From Campylobacterales bacterium (GTDB lineage Bacteria > Campylobacterota > Campylobacteria > Campylobacterales > Sulfurimonadaceae), in NCBI GenBank assembly GCA_026390135.1, contig JAPLGN010000046.1, positions 1 to 64,000 on the forward strand: a stretch of DNA of 64,000 bases. The letters are read 5' to 3'. Shown here piece after piece: positions 40,823 to 51,886 of this stretch. Each line of letters begins with the position of its first letter. Positions within the stretch are counted from its first letter, which is position 1. The notes under the pieces were generated by a model. It ran no database searches, had not been told where the DNA came from, and saw only the letters and a list, made by a program, of their open reading frames with translations. The position numbers and the translations under genes are program-made.

Positions 40823-41167
40823 ATGATTACAATATATGGGATTAAAAACTGTGGCTCTGTCAAAAAAGCATTTCAATTTTTTAACGAGCACGCCCTAGAC
40901 TATACCTTTGTTGATTTTAAAACCTCACCTGTCGATAATGACAAAATTACCCAATGGTCACAAAAAGCTTCTTTATTGCTTCTTCTAAATACCAAAGGGA
41001 CCACCTACCGAACTTTAGATTTAAAATCGCTCACTCTCAACGATAGCGATAAAATAGAATGGATGGCCAAAGAAAATCGTCTTATCAAACGCCCCGTGAT
41101 AGAATACAACGCAAACCTAATCGTCGGTTTTAATCCAACTCAATACGAAGGAATTTTTTTATCATGA
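40823..41167 (+). CDS. ArsC/Spx-family protein
   Basis: MITIYGIKNCGSVKKAFQFFNEHALDYTFVDFK; RLIKRPVIE. Confidence 0.8.
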   Translation: MITIYGIKNCGSVKKAFQFFNEHALDYTFVDFKTSPVDNDKITQWSQKASLLLLLNTKGTTYRTLDLKSLTLNDSDKIEWMAKENRLIKRPVIEYNANLIVGFNPTQYEGIFLS

Positions 41168-42234
41168 GCCAATCACTGGATATTCACAAACTTTTAAAAA
41201 GCGTTGTCGCTTACAAATCATCTGATTTACACCTTGTTAGTCGTTCTGAACCTCAAATTCGTATTGACGGACGCCTTGTTGCCCTTAATTTGCCCGTTAT
41301 GGACGGAAAACAAATTGAAGAAATGGCCTACTCGCTTTTAACCGAAAAACAAAAAAAGGTATTTGAAGAGAATAATGAACTGGACTTTTCCATCGTTATT
41401 CCTGATGTAGGTCGTTTTCGTGCCAACTACTACAAAACAATGGATGATGTTGCCTGTGCGTTTCGTATTATTCCAACTATTATCCCCTCACTCGATGATT
41501 TAAATGCCAAAAAAATCTTTAAAGAGCTAATTAAGCGTGAAAAAGGTCTGATATTGGTTACCGGTCCAACAGGTAGCGGTAAATCCACAACGCTCGCTGC
41601 TATGCTCAATGAGGTCAATCTCAATGAAGCACGTCATATTATTACCGTAGAAGATCCAGTCGAGTTTGTTCACACCAATAAAAAATCTCTTTTTTCACAA
41701 CGTAATGTTGGAAGTGATACCAAAAGTTTCTCTGCCGCACTCAAGTACGCTCTTCGTCAAGATCCGGATGTTATTTTAATCGGAGAGATGCGCGATCGTG
41801 AAACTATTGCTGCCGCACTTACTGCAGCTGAAACGGGGCACTTGGTTTTTGGAACTCTTCATACCAATTCTGCTCCCAGTACCATCAACCGTATCATTGA
41901 CGTCTTTAGCGGTGATGAACAACCCCAAGTTCGTGCTCAACTCTCAACATCTCTTATTGCCGTTATTTCCCAAGCTCTTCTACCAAAAATAGGAGGGGGA
42001 CGTGTTGCAGCACAAGAAGTTATGATTACCAACCCAGCCGTTGCCAACTTGATACGTGAAGACAAAGTGCATCAGCTTTATTCCCAAATGCAACTCAATC
42101 AGCAAGGTACGGGAATGACCACTCAAACCCAAGAAATTGTGGAGTATTTACGTAAAAAAATGATCAGTAAAGACATCGCAATGCAATATTCCAATAAACC
42201 CGATGAACTCCAAAGGGTTATCGACTCAATGTAA
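41164..42234 (+). CDS. pilT: Type IV pilus retraction ATPase PilT
   Basis: VTGPTGSGKSTTLAAM, EDPVEFVH, RQDPDVILIGEMRD, TGHLVFGTLHTNSA. Confidence 0.93.
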   Translation: MSQSLDIHKLLKSVVAYKSSDLHLVSRSEPQIRIDGRLVALNLPVMDGKQIEEMAYSLLTEKQKKVFEENNELDFSIVIPDVGRFRANYYKTMDDVACAFRIIPTIIPSLDDLNAKKIFKELIKREKGLILVTGPTGSGKSTTLAAMLNEVNLNEARHIITVEDPVEFVHTNKKSLFSQRNVGSDTKSFSAALKYALRQDPDVILIGEMRDRETIAAALTAAETGHLVFGTLHTNSAPSTINRIIDVFSGDEQPQVRAQLSTSLIAVISQALLPKIGGGRVAAQEVMITNPAVANLIREDKVHQLYSQMQLNQQGTGMTTQTQEIVEYLRKKMISKDIAMQYSNKPDELQRVIDSM

Positions 42235-42327
42235 CAAAAAGGTGAGCATTAAATAAATATTAATTTATACAATGCCTCACATCTCCTTTAGGTAACTTCT
42301 TGGAATTTTTTCTTATAATTCCATATT

Positions 42328-42557
42328 ATGAACAACAAACACTTATTACAGCATTATCAGCTTAAAGCAACGCCGCAAAGAATAGCAATTATTGAAGTAA
42401 TCATGCACATGTGTTGTGTAAAACGTGCGGAGAACTTAAAGATATTCCCTTTGATCCAACAAGTTTACTGGAAGATACAGTAAAAAGAAGTGATTATCGT
42501 GCGGATGATGTATCGATTATGATTTCGGGCCTTTGCCCTGAATGTCAGAAAAAGTAA
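42328..42557 (+). pseudogene. Fur-family regulator remnant (internal deletion/frameshift)
   Basis: MNNKHLLQHYQLKATPQRIAIIEVI then, in another frame, HVLCKTCGELKDIPFDPTSLLEDTVKRSDYRADDVSIMISGLCPECQKK*. Confidence 0.75.
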
Positions 42558-42563
42558 TAATCC

Positions 42564-42634
42564 CGTCATCCTCGGACTTGATCCGGGGATCCATCTTAAA
42601 ATAAAAGCTGGATTCCCGCCTTCGCGGGAATGAC
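42564..42634. repeat. Dispersed palindromic intergenic repeat
   Basis: CGTCATCCTCGGACTTGATCCGGGGATCC...GCTGGATTCCCGCCTTCGCGGGAATGAC. Confidence 0.7.
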
Positions 42635-42635
42635 A

Positions 42636-43982
42636 TTAAGGATGCGCTTCTCTAAGCGTATCTGCGATTAAGAAAGCGAGTTCTAACGACTGGTCGGCAT
42701 TCAATCTTGGATCGCAATGCGTATGGTAACGGCTCTTGAGATTTTCAGAGGTAATCTCAAATGACCCACCAAGGCACTCAGTAACATCTTTACCGGTCAT
42801 TTCCAAATGAACGCCACCTGCATACGTCCCTTCGGATTTGTGTACTTGGAAAAATTGTTTCATCTCTTTGAGAACTGCATCCACAGGACGGGTTTTATAT
42901 CCATTACTGGTAATGGTATTTCCGTGCATCGGATCACAACTCCATAATACTTTTTTTCCTTCTCTCTCAATTGCACGAATCAAAGCCGGCATTCCATCCG
43001 CAACCTTGTCAGCACCCATTCGAACGATAACATTGAGGCGTCCTGCTTCATTGGTAGGATTTAAAATATCACACAAACGAATCAAGTCTTCAGGATCCAT
43101 CGAAGGACCTGCCTTAACGCCGATCGGATTTTGGATACCACGCATAAATTCAACGTGTGCACCGTCAAGTTGACGTGTTCGGTCTCCAATCCAAAGCATA
43201 TGCGAAGAAACATCATACCATTCTCCCGTTAGAGAATCTTGACGTGTAAATGCCTCTTCATAATTAAGCAATAATGCTTCATGTGAGGTATAAAAATCAG
43301 TTTCTCGTAGAGTTCTGGAAACTTCCGATGTAATTCCGCATGCTGCCATAAAACGCAATGAATTATCAATTTGACGTGAAATTTCATCGTATTTTTTGGT
43401 TAACTCGTTTTGCCCAACAAAACCGAGATTCCACGCATGAACTTGGTTTAAGTCCGCTAATCCGCCGGATGCAAATGCACGAAGAAGATTCAGTGTGGCT
43501 GCAGACTGATTGTACGCTTGAACCATACGATAGGGATCAGGGATACGGGCAGCAGCATTAAATTCTACACCATTGATAATATCGCCACGATAACTCGGAA
43601 GAGTCACACCATCAATCGTTTCCATATCAGCCGATCTAGGCTTAGCAAACTGTCCGCCTAAACGCCCTATTTTAACAACTGGAACGCCACCGGCAAAGGT
43701 CATTACTACGGCCATTTGCATCATAACTTTGAAAGTATCTCGAATGTTGTGCGCATGAAACTCTGAAAAACTTTCAGCACAATCTCCGCCTTGAAGTAAA
43801 AAGGCTTTCCCCTCACATACATCCGCAAGGTTTTTCTTCAAATTTCTAGCTTCACCCGCAAAAACAAGAGGTGGATAATTTTTAAGTTGTTCTTCAATCT
43901 CTTTTAACCGTACCTGATCTGGATAGGTAGGCTGCTGCGTGATTGGTTTATCTCTCCAACTCGCTCGGCTCCATGTACTCAT
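42636..43982 (-). CDS. 3-deoxy-7-phosphoheptulonate synthase, class II (plant type)
   Basis: [58 protein letters not shown]. Confidence 0.95.
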   Translation of the reverse strand: MSTWSRASWRDKPITQQPTYPDQVRLKEIEEQLKNYPPLVFAGEARNLKKNLADVCEGKAFLLQGGDCAESFSEFHAHNIRDTFKVMMQMAVVMTFAGGVPVVKIGRLGGQFAKPRSADMETIDGVTLPSYRGDIINGVEFNAAARIPDPYRMVQAYNQSAATLNLLRAFASGGLADLNQVHAWNLGFVGQNELTKKYDEISRQIDNSLRFMAACGITSEVSRTLRETDFYTSHEALLLNYEEAFTRQDSLTGEWYDVSSHMLWIGDRTRQLDGAHVEFMRGIQNPIGVKAGPSMDPEDLIRLCDILNPTNEAGRLNVIVRMGADKVADGMPALIRAIEREGKKVLWSCDPMHGNTITSNGYKTRPVDAVLKEMKQFFQVHKSEGTYAGGVHLEMTGKDVTECLGGSFEITSENLKSRYHTHCDPRLNADQSLELAFLIADTLREAHP

Positions 43983-44161
43983 TTAATATATATCTCCAAT
44001 CTTACTAGATTGCCAAAAGGCTTATTTGTTATTTTTAAAGTAAGCAATTTTATCGTTTTATCCTAAAAAGCGACTGATTATGGTAACTGAAAGCTATATT
44101 TAGGTTTTAAAAAGTATAATTGCGTCATTTCAAAGAGAGATAATTCATCCTAAGAGAGTCA

Positions 44162-45088
44162 ATGAAATCAACACAAGTGAACTTTTTTTTATCTCTTTTT
44201 TGCAAAGAGCTCTCCTTTCATTTAGAGACTGCTAGCGCGCGGCAAGATAAAATTGCCCCTGACGAATTGGCAGAAATCATTTCTTTAGCAACAAAAGAAG
44301 TTCTTGAGCACTATTTAAATGGCGAACTTGATATGCATGAATATGCCGCTGACACGGAAAATGAATATAAAGACATCGCATTGTTGAGCATTGATTCTTA
44401 TATCCAATCAAACCAAACATTTGAAAAAATAACTGATGATCATGCAAATATTTTAAAAGAGCATAAAAATCCAAATTTTATTGATTTCAATAATATAAGT
44501 GAAAAATTTGTAGATATTCAATCACACATGAGCCACGAAGTTAAACGTGCTAATAAAATTATTCAAGACTTGCACGAACAAGTTAAAACACTTGAAGTCA
44601 CAACAACACTTGATCCTCTTACAAAAACATTTAATCGATATGCACTCCAAAACAATCTTACTGAACTTCTAACAAAGCATCGTCAGATAGAAGAACTTTT
44701 TATTCTGATGATCGATATTGACAACTTTAAAACTATTAATGATCTTCATGGACATATTGCAGGCGATAAAGTTCTCATCTTTATTGCTAAATTGCTCAAA
44801 AAAACCCTTAGAGACGGTGATAAAGTGTACCGATTTGGTGGAGAAGAGTTTGTCATCATCCTCAACCGAACCGATTTAGAAGGGGCGCAATTGGTATCTA
44901 ACCGCATTTTAAATCTTTGCCGCCAGAATAAACCGGTTTTTCACAATGAACAAATCACAGTTACCTTAAGTGTAGGACTGACTCAAACACGAAATAAAGA
45001 CACAATGGATGACGTAATTCATCGCGCAGATACGGCACTGTATCGTGCAAAAAACAATGGAAAAGACAGAATGGAGATAGAATTATAA
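44162..45088 (+). CDS. Diguanylate cyclase (GGDEF domain)
   Basis: DPLTKTFNRYAL...DIDNFKTINDLHGHIAGDKVL...RFGGEEFVIIL. Confidence 0.9.
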   Translation: MKSTQVNFFLSLFCKELSFHLETASARQDKIAPDELAEIISLATKEVLEHYLNGELDMHEYAADTENEYKDIALLSIDSYIQSNQTFEKITDDHANILKEHKNPNFIDFNNISEKFVDIQSHMSHEVKRANKIIQDLHEQVKTLEVTTTLDPLTKTFNRYALQNNLTELLTKHRQIEELFILMIDIDNFKTINDLHGHIAGDKVLIFIAKLLKKTLRDGDKVYRFGGEEFVIILNRTDLEGAQLVSNRILNLCRQNKPVFHNEQITVTLSVGLTQTRNKDTMDDVIHRADTALYRAKNNGKDRMEIEL

Positions 45089-45651
45089 TGGACTTAAATT
45101 ATTTTGATGTGGCAGTTGGATCAATCGTATTATTGCTAGGGTTAAAAGGACTTTTGAATGGTTTTTCAAAAGAACTTTTTGGACTAATCGGAATTGTAGG
45201 CGGACTCTTTGTTGCTTCTCATATCGGTGGGGCCATTGGGAATTTTTTAAATAATCTACTCTTTAACTTCGAAACAACAACTGCCATCAACCTTATAGGT
45301 TTTGTTTTTAGTGTTGGTATTTTTTGGCTTCTTATGGTGGCATTGGGTGCTGGCTTTAAGCGCCTTAGTTCCCTTAGCGGACTGGGAAGTTTAGACCGAG
45401 CGTTAGGCTTTGTGGTGGGAGCAAGTAAATTCTTTTTTATCCTTTCTGTCATAATTTATGCTCTTTTTAGTGTCACTGCTATCCGTGAAAATTTTGGTGA
45501 AAAAATGAAAAGCAGTATCTTCTTTGAACCTATGTTTGCTACTGGTAATTTTATTTTACATATTGAAACAAAGGACGTCACAAGCCTCCTCGATTCCAAT
45601 GACAGTGATAAGAATATTTCCCATTCTTCATCCGATAAAAAGGAGAAATAA
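45088..45651 (+). CDS. CvpA family membrane protein
   Basis: Four TM segments, LLGLKGLLNGFSKELFGLIGIVGGLFVA. Confidence 0.82.
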   Translation: MDLNYFDVAVGSIVLLLGLKGLLNGFSKELFGLIGIVGGLFVASHIGGAIGNFLNNLLFNFETTTAINLIGFVFSVGIFWLLMVALGAGFKRLSSLSGLGSLDRALGFVVGASKFFFILSVIIYALFSVTAIRENFGEKMKSSIFFEPMFATGNFILHIETKDVTSLLDSNDSDKNISHSSSDKKEK

Positions 45652-45655
45652 TCGC

Positions 45656-46132
45656 ATGGGCTCTTTAACTAATTTTACAGAACGCACTGTTGAATATGCG
45701 AAATTCTTAAACGATTTCAAACAACTTCTCAAAGAGAACAGTTTGAAATTTACCATACAGCGTGAAGTAATTTTAGAGATGTTATACAACTCTGACGAGC
45801 ATCTCACACCTGAAGGATTGCATCATCTCATCCAAGAAAAACACCCTGATTTAAACACCGGGATTGCAACTGTTTATCGTACCCTCTCGCTTCTTGAAGA
45901 TTCCGAGATGGTAACATCCCTCTCATTTGGGGCACAAGGCAAAAAATACGAGCTGGGTGCGAAGGATCATCATGATCACATAATCTGTACAAAATGTGGC
46001 AGTATTAGTGAATTCGTCGATGAAGAAATTGAGTCTAGACAGAAAAAAATTGCCGAAGAGCTTGGCTTTATAATGCAAGAACACTCAATGCAAATTTATG
46101 GCATTTGCAAATCATGCCAAACTAAAAAATAA
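45656..46132 (+). CDS. fur: Ferric uptake regulator Fur
   Basis: LKFTIQREVILEMLYNSDEHLTPEGL...TGIATVYRTLSLLEDSEMV...DHHDHIICTKCG; start reassigned to ATG 45656. Confidence 0.88.
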   Translation: MGSLTNFTERTVEYAKFLNDFKQLLKENSLKFTIQREVILEMLYNSDEHLTPEGLHHLIQEKHPDLNTGIATVYRTLSLLEDSEMVTSLSFGAQGKKYELGAKDHHDHIICTKCGSISEFVDEEIESRQKKIAEELGFIMQEHSMQIYGICKSCQTKK

Positions 46133-46144
46133 AGGGAATTTATT

Positions 46145-47668
46145 GTGACATTCGATAATCAATATGTAGTTCAACGAATTGAAAAAGCCAACCAATTGAG
46201 AGAGGCAGGAATCGATCCCTACGCAAACAACTCTGCACGGAATACTACCATTGAGAAATTCAATAACGTTAACTCAGATCTTTTTCAAAAAGAAGATAAA
46301 CGGGATGAACATCGTCACTATACCGTTGCAGGGCGTATTAAACTCTATCGCTTGATGGGAAAAGCGAGCTTTGTTAAAATTGAAGATGAGAGCGGAATGC
46401 TCCAAATTTACGTTGCGCGTGATAATCTTCCTGAGAATTTTTACAATGACATCTTTAAAAAACTCATTGAAGTCGGTGATATTATCGAAGTAAGCGGTTA
46501 TCCGTTTGTTACCCAGCAAGGTGAACTTTCACTTCATGTCGATACCTTAAAAATTCTTACCAAAGCCATTTCACCGCTCCCTGAAAAATTCCACGGAATT
46601 ACCGATAAAGAGATGCGCTACCGCCAACGCTATCTTGATCTCATTATGAATTCTGAAGTACGAAAAACCTTTCATATTCGTTCACGTGTCATCAGCTTAA
46701 CACGCCGTTTCTTTGAAGACAAAGGCTTCTTAGAAGTTGAAACACCAATGATGCACCCTATTGCAGGTGGAGCAAATGCCAAACCGTTCGTTACCCATCA
46801 TAATGCATTAGGTGTTGACCGTTTTTTACGAATTGCCCCGGAACTTTATCTCAAGCGTCTCATCGTCGGCGGATTTGAAGCGGTATTTGAAATCAATCGC
46901 AATTTTCGTAATGAAGGAATGGATGCAACCCATAACCCTGAGTTTACCTCTATCGAATTTTATTGGGCGTATAAAACCTACAAAGATTTGATTGTCATTA
47001 CCAAAGAGTATTTTGATTATCTTTTCGATCACTTGAATCTTCCTAAACGTCTTCCGTATGGTGATTTTGAGATTGATTTCGACCAATTTACTGAGATCGA
47101 ACTTATCAAAAGTCTGAGCGTTATCGGCGGCGTTCCTGAGAATATCGTTAATGATAAAGAAGCTATTTTAGAGTTTTTACGTTCTCAGAAACTTGAGGCA
47201 AAAGCAACCCTCAACTTAGGTCAGCTTCAAGGCGAACTTTTTGATGAATTTGTTGAGTCCAAGTTGATTAACCCAACATTTATCACCCATTATCCGGTTG
47301 AGATTTCTCCGCTTGCTCGTCGTAATGATGAGCGCCCAGAACTTACCGACCGTTTTGAACTCTTCATCGCAGGTCGCGAAATTGCCAATGCCTTTAGTGA
47401 GCTTAATGATCCGATCGATCAGCTAGAGCGTTTCAACGGGCAAATGGCTGCCAAAGAGTGTGGCGATGATGAAGCCCACGAGATGGATGAAGATTTCGTC
47501 ACTGCCCTATCCTATGGAATGGCCCCAACAGCAGGTCAGGGAATCGGAATCGATCGCCTTGTCATGATGCTTACCAATCAACACTCAATTCGGGATGTTT
47601 TACTCTTCCCAGCTATGAAACCACAAAATAACAATCTTAACAACGGAGAACACAATGAGCTTTCTTAA
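46145..47668 (+). CDS. lysS: Lysyl-tRNA synthetase, class II
   Basis: [43 protein letters not shown]. Confidence 0.95.
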   Translation: MTFDNQYVVQRIEKANQLREAGIDPYANNSARNTTIEKFNNVNSDLFQKEDKRDEHRHYTVAGRIKLYRLMGKASFVKIEDESGMLQIYVARDNLPENFYNDIFKKLIEVGDIIEVSGYPFVTQQGELSLHVDTLKILTKAISPLPEKFHGITDKEMRYRQRYLDLIMNSEVRKTFHIRSRVISLTRRFFEDKGFLEVETPMMHPIAGGANAKPFVTHHNALGVDRFLRIAPELYLKRLIVGGFEAVFEINRNFRNEGMDATHNPEFTSIEFYWAYKTYKDLIVITKEYFDYLFDHLNLPKRLPYGDFEIDFDQFTEIELIKSLSVIGGVPENIVNDKEAILEFLRSQKLEAKATLNLGQLQGELFDEFVESKLINPTFITHYPVEISPLARRNDERPELTDRFELFIAGREIANAFSELNDPIDQLERFNGQMAAKECGDDEAHEMDEDFVTALSYGMAPTAGQGIGIDRLVMMLTNQHSIRDVLLFPAMKPQNNNLNNGEHNELS

Positions 47669-48902
47669 AGAATTCGATAACGAAATTTACGCCCTATGTG
47701 AGCAAGAGCTCGAACGCGAAACGGATCATTTAGAGATGATCGCTTCAGAAAACTTCACCCTCCCCGCCGTCATGGAAGCGATGGGAAGTATATTTACAAA
47801 CAAATATGCCGAAGGATACCCTGGAAAACGATACTACGGCGGATGTGAATACGCGGATGGTGTTGAGCAACTGGCAATTGACCGCGCATGTAAACTTTTT
47901 GGATGTAACTATGCAAACGTACAACCCCACTCAGGTTCATCTGCAAATGGTGCAGTATATGCTGCATTATTGCAAGCGGGAGATAAATTATTAGGGATGG
48001 ATCTTAGCCACGGTGGGCACTTAACCCATGGTTCAAAAGTCAGTTTTTCCGGTAAAAACTATCACAGTTTTTCATATGGTGTAGAACTTGATGGATGCAT
48101 TAATTATGAGCGTGTCTTGGATATCGCCAAAATTGTACAGCCTAAAATTATTGTGTGTGGTGCTTCAGCGTATGCACGTGAAATCGATTTTGCTAAGTTT
48201 CGCGAAATCGCTGATGCGGTTGGAGCAATTTTGTTTGCCGACATCGCGCACATTGCAGGTCTCGTGTGTGCTGGAGAGCACCCAAGCCCGTTCCCTCATG
48301 CACATATTGTGACAACCACCACTCACAAAACCCTTGCCGGTCCTCGCGGCGGTATGATTATGACCAATGATGAAGAGATTGCCAAAAAAATAAATTCTGC
48401 TATCTTCCCAGCTCTTCAAGGCGGACCATTGGTTCACGTTATTGCAGCCAAAGCAGTTGGATTTAAATACAACCTCTCACCTGAGTGGAAAGTCTACGCA
48501 AAACAAGTCAAAGCTAATGCAAAAGTTCTCGCTGAAGTATTAATTAAACGCGGATATGACATTGTCAGCGGTGGAACCGACAATCATCTTATCTTGGTCT
48601 CTTTCTTGAATAAATCATTTAGCGGTAAAGAAGCCGATGCAGCTCTTGGACGTGCGGGAATTACCGTCAATAAAAATACCGTTCCGGGAGAAACACGTTC
48701 ACCGTTTATCACTTCAGGTATCCGTATCGGAAGCCCTGCCCTTACATCACGCGGGATGAAAGAAAAAGAGTTTGAAATTATTGCGAATAAAATTGCCGAT
48801 GTTTTGGATGATATTGAGAATACAACTGCCCAAGAAGCTATAAAAGAAGAGTTAAAAGCACTTGCACGCGGATTTATTATCTATACACAATCTACCTATT
48901 AA
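47655..48902 (+). CDS. glyA: Serine hydroxymethyltransferase
   Basis: [18 protein letters not shown]...[15 protein letters not shown]...[15 protein letters not shown]. Confidence 0.96.
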   Translation: MSFLKEFDNEIYALCEQELERETDHLEMIASENFTLPAVMEAMGSIFTNKYAEGYPGKRYYGGCEYADGVEQLAIDRACKLFGCNYANVQPHSGSSANGAVYAALLQAGDKLLGMDLSHGGHLTHGSKVSFSGKNYHSFSYGVELDGCINYERVLDIAKIVQPKIIVCGASAYAREIDFAKFREIADAVGAILFADIAHIAGLVCAGEHPSPFPHAHIVTTTTHKTLAGPRGGMIMTNDEEIAKKINSAIFPALQGGPLVHVIAAKAVGFKYNLSPEWKVYAKQVKANAKVLAEVLIKRGYDIVSGGTDNHLILVSFLNKSFSGKEADAALGRAGITVNKNTVPGETRSPFITSGIRIGSPALTSRGMKEKEFEIIANKIADVLDDIENTTAQEAIKEELKALARGFIIYTQSTY

Positions 48903-48957
48903 AAACTATCGCTCCTGTTGGGGCAAAAATAGAGATGCGATACAAGGAGTTTAAATT

Positions 48958-49500
48958 ATGACATCAATGGATATAAAACTTATCAAAATGATCTCGGATC
49001 ATTATTGGCTTAAACACGATACTATGGTTGATAAGATCGAGTTTAAAGGGCGTACTTTTTACAATAAATACGAAAAAATATCTAAACCTATAACTCAAGC
49101 ACTCATTGATCAACATCATAAAAAACAGATTACTATTGCTCATTCTCTTATCAATCAATTTGGTAAAGTAGAAAATATTGTTATTGATTATAACGGTACG
49201 GATACTCAACGCTTCTATCATAAGGCACAATTATTGCTTAGAGAAGAAGGATATATTAATTTTACCGCTTTTGAGACAAAAACACCGGGACATTTGCATG
49301 TGTATATCCACAAAGGGCATACAACGTTGCAAGAAGCGATTCAATTGGGTAAGATGCTTTCATTAAAACTTGCTGCCAAGCAGCCAAAACAGTGGCGAAT
49401 GTTCCCAGCGGATGATTTACCACCAGAGTATAACATTCTTAATCTGCCCTACGAAGTCTACTCGAAAGAACGTGGTGCTGCGTGGTCAAAGCACCTATAA
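48958..49500 (+). CDS. DUF1882-family conserved Campylobacterota protein
   Basis: Gene order glyA-DUF1882-SPOR and sequence (HYWLKHDTMVDKIEFKGRTFYNKYEKI). Confidence 0.7.
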   Translation: MTSMDIKLIKMISDHYWLKHDTMVDKIEFKGRTFYNKYEKISKPITQALIDQHHKKQITIAHSLINQFGKVENIVIDYNGTDTQRFYHKAQLLLREEGYINFTAFETKTPGHLHVYIHKGHTTLQEAIQLGKMLSLKLAAKQPKQWRMFPADDLPPEYNILNLPYEVYSKERGAAWSKHL

Positions 49501-49629
49501 TGAACGCCCATTGGAGTAAAAACCCAACAGGCTGCGCTAACGCTGAGTTTCACCCTAAGGGTACTTTGTCTTCAGCAGAAAGCCCACGCATAGTAAACCA
49601 TGCTTTAAAACATACATTAGGAGACTAAA

Positions 49630-50472
49630 ATGGAAGAAAAAAACGAACTTAACGACATTATTCTAAATAAAAGCGGCTCAAGTACAGGAAGTAAAAAGCT
49701 GTTACTGGCCATTGCTACTTTGACGCTTATTCTTATCATTGTATTAGTCATTATGAACTCACTTAAAAATGATGTAGTTCAAAAGGCTCCTCAAGCCATT
49801 CTTCCACCTGAGCCCAGTGCGCCAACAGAAATCATTAATGATCCATTATTTGAACCTGTAGAAGTGATTCAAGAAGGTAATGAAAGTGCAAAAACTCAAA
49901 CATTAGATCAAGTTGCACAGAAAATTAAAGAAGAATCACTGCAAAACGCACCATCCAGTCAACCTACAGTTGTTCAAGCTGCACCGGCTGTAATAACACC
50001 TGTAAAAACTACTCCTGAAGCAAAATCTGTTACACAAAAAACAGTTGCTCAGCCAACTATTGCAAAAGCTCAAAAAGTTGAAGCAAAAACAATACAAGCA
50101 GCACCGGTGAAACAAGAACCTAAAAAAGTGGTTCAACCAAAAATAGTTCCGAAAGCCGCTCCCGTTGTAAAAGCTCCGGCAACAATCGTTCCTGCACCCA
50201 AAACACCTGAGCCAAAAGCTGAAGTAAAAACTGTACCGGCAGTTACGAATACCGGTACTGTCTATTTTATCCAAGTCGGTTCATTTGCTAAAGAGCCAAG
50301 TAAGGTTCTAATAGACCGTTTGAATGCCAGTGGACTGAAATATACTACTCAAAAAACAGGTGAAACTACCAAAGTTTTAGTGGGACCGTTCCAAGGGGAA
50401 AAAGCTGTACAGGATGCGATGAGTAATATTCATCAAAATATCGAAGCCAAAGCGTTCAAGATAAAGGGATAA
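49630..50472 (+). CDS. SPOR-domain membrane protein
   Basis: TM plus Pro/Lys/Ala-rich linker and C-terminal YFIQVGSFAKEPSKVLIDRLNASGLKYTTQ. Confidence 0.82.
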   Translation: MEEKNELNDIILNKSGSSTGSKKLLLAIATLTLILIIVLVIMNSLKNDVVQKAPQAILPPEPSAPTEIINDPLFEPVEVIQEGNESAKTQTLDQVAQKIKEESLQNAPSSQPTVVQAAPAVITPVKTTPEAKSVTQKTVAQPTIAKAQKVEAKTIQAAPVKQEPKKVVQPKIVPKAAPVVKAPATIVPAPKTPEPKAEVKTVPAVTNTGTVYFIQVGSFAKEPSKVLIDRLNASGLKYTTQKTGETTKVLVGPFQGEKAVQDAMSNIHQNIEAKAFKIKG

Positions 50473-50473
50473 T

Positions 50474-51886
50474 GTGATCCACTCTCACCGTTTCTCTCTA
50501 GACCAATTTGCTCCTATCGCGGTCTACGAAAAGTTAAAAGGGCTTTTTGCAGGTGAGCTTTCTTTTCTCCTCGAAAGTGCAGGCAATAGTAATGGAAACT
50601 ATACGATTATCGCACTGGGTGCACGTGAACGTCTACGCTATACGGATGGGCTAACTCACTACACCAATGCCAACAATGAGAGTATCATCTCTCACGAGTC
50701 TCCTTTTGAATTTTTAAAACGCTATTACAGTGCTATTGACTATGGTTTTTATCGCTCGAAAGCCAAAGAACTTGATATTGGTTATATTGATGGATTTATC
50801 GGTTATATTGGCTACGATATGGTTCAAGTTTTTGAGCCCACTCTAAAAGAATCTATGTCTACTCTTGAAGATCAGACTCATATTCCTGATATGGATTTAA
50901 TTTTACCAAAGTTGGTGGCGGTTGTCTCTCATAAATACTCTACCATTACCCTTATCAGTGCCCTATCAGAGTTTCAAGACCAATTTTTAACTCTTGAGCG
51001 TACCCTAAAATCACTCTACCACTATACTCCCCTCATACCCATTAAAAATGATACTGGTGGGGATTTTATTCATACGAAATCACACTTTTTTGAAATGATT
51101 GATGCCTCAAAAGAGATGATTCGAAGCGGTGATGTTTTCCAAATTTTAATGACCAATCGTTATATCCGTAATGCCACCGTTGATCCCTACAGCTTTTACC
51201 GTGTTTTACGGATTAAAAACCCTTCTCCCTATATGTATTTGATGGAGTACGGTGATTTTAGCATTGTTGGAAGTTCTCCTGAAGTTATGGTACGTCTGAG
51301 TGATGGGGACATATTATTACGCCCAATCGCCGGAACACGCAAACGCGGTGGAAGCAAGCAGCGTGATGCCGAATTGGAAGATGAGCTTTTGTCCGATCCT
51401 AAAGAATTAGCAGAGCATTTGATGCTTATTGATTTGGGGCGAAATGATGTCGGACGTGTGGCAAGCACAGGAACGGTACGGGTTGAAGAGATGATGCACG
51501 TGGAGCGTTATTCCCATGTCATGCATATCGTATCCGATGTTCACGCAACACTTCGTGACGATAAAGACATGTTCGATCTCTTAGCCGCTACCTTTACTGC
51601 CGGAACTATGACGGGTGCTCCTAAAATTCGCTCCATGGAACTCATTGCACAGCTCGAAGGTGTCAAAAGAGGTTTTTACAGTGGAACCATCGGCTATTTT
51701 GGTTTTGATGGCAATATGGACAGCGCCATTACGATTCGTACCGCACTTATCAAAGAAAATCAGATTATTCTCCAAGCAGGAGCCGGTATCGTTGCCGACT
51801 CTGTCCATGAACTTGAATATCTCGAAGTAACAAATAAACTAGGTGCCCTGACAAGTACCCTCGAAGATTTGATCGATCCTACGTGA
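50474..51886 (+). CDS. Chorismate-binding enzyme (TrpE/PabB family component I)
   Basis: PSPYMYLMEYGDFSIVGSSPEVMVRL, RPIAGTRKRG, LIDLGRNDVGRVA, AGTMTGAPKIRSMELI. Confidence 0.9.
   Translation: MIHSHRFSLDQFAPIAVYEKLKGLFAGELSFLLESAGNSNGNYTIIALGARERLRYTDGLTHYTNANNESIISHESPFEFLKRYYSAIDYGFYRSKAKELDIGYIDGFIGYIGYDMVQVFEPTLKESMSTLEDQTHIPDMDLILPKLVAVVSHKYSTITLISALSEFQDQFLTLERTLKSLYHYTPLIPIKNDTGGDFIHTKSHFFEMIDASKEMIRSGDVFQILMTNRYIRNATVDPYSFYRVLRIKNPSPYMYLMEYGDFSIVGSSPEVMVRLSDGDILLRPIAGTRKRGGSKQRDAELEDELLSDPKELAEHLMLIDLGRNDVGRVASTGTVRVEEMMHVERYSHVMHIVSDVHATLRDDKDMFDLLAATFTAGTMTGAPKIRSMELIAQLEGVKRGFYSGTIGYFGFDGNMDSAITIRTALIKENQIILQAGAGIVADSVHELEYLEVTNKLGALTSTLEDLIDPT

Noticed and set aside
49930-50240. 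Lys/Ala/Pro-rich repetitive stretch in the SPOR protein
   Set aside because: Typical low-complexity periplasmic linker of SPOR/TonB-like proteins, not an independent repeat element
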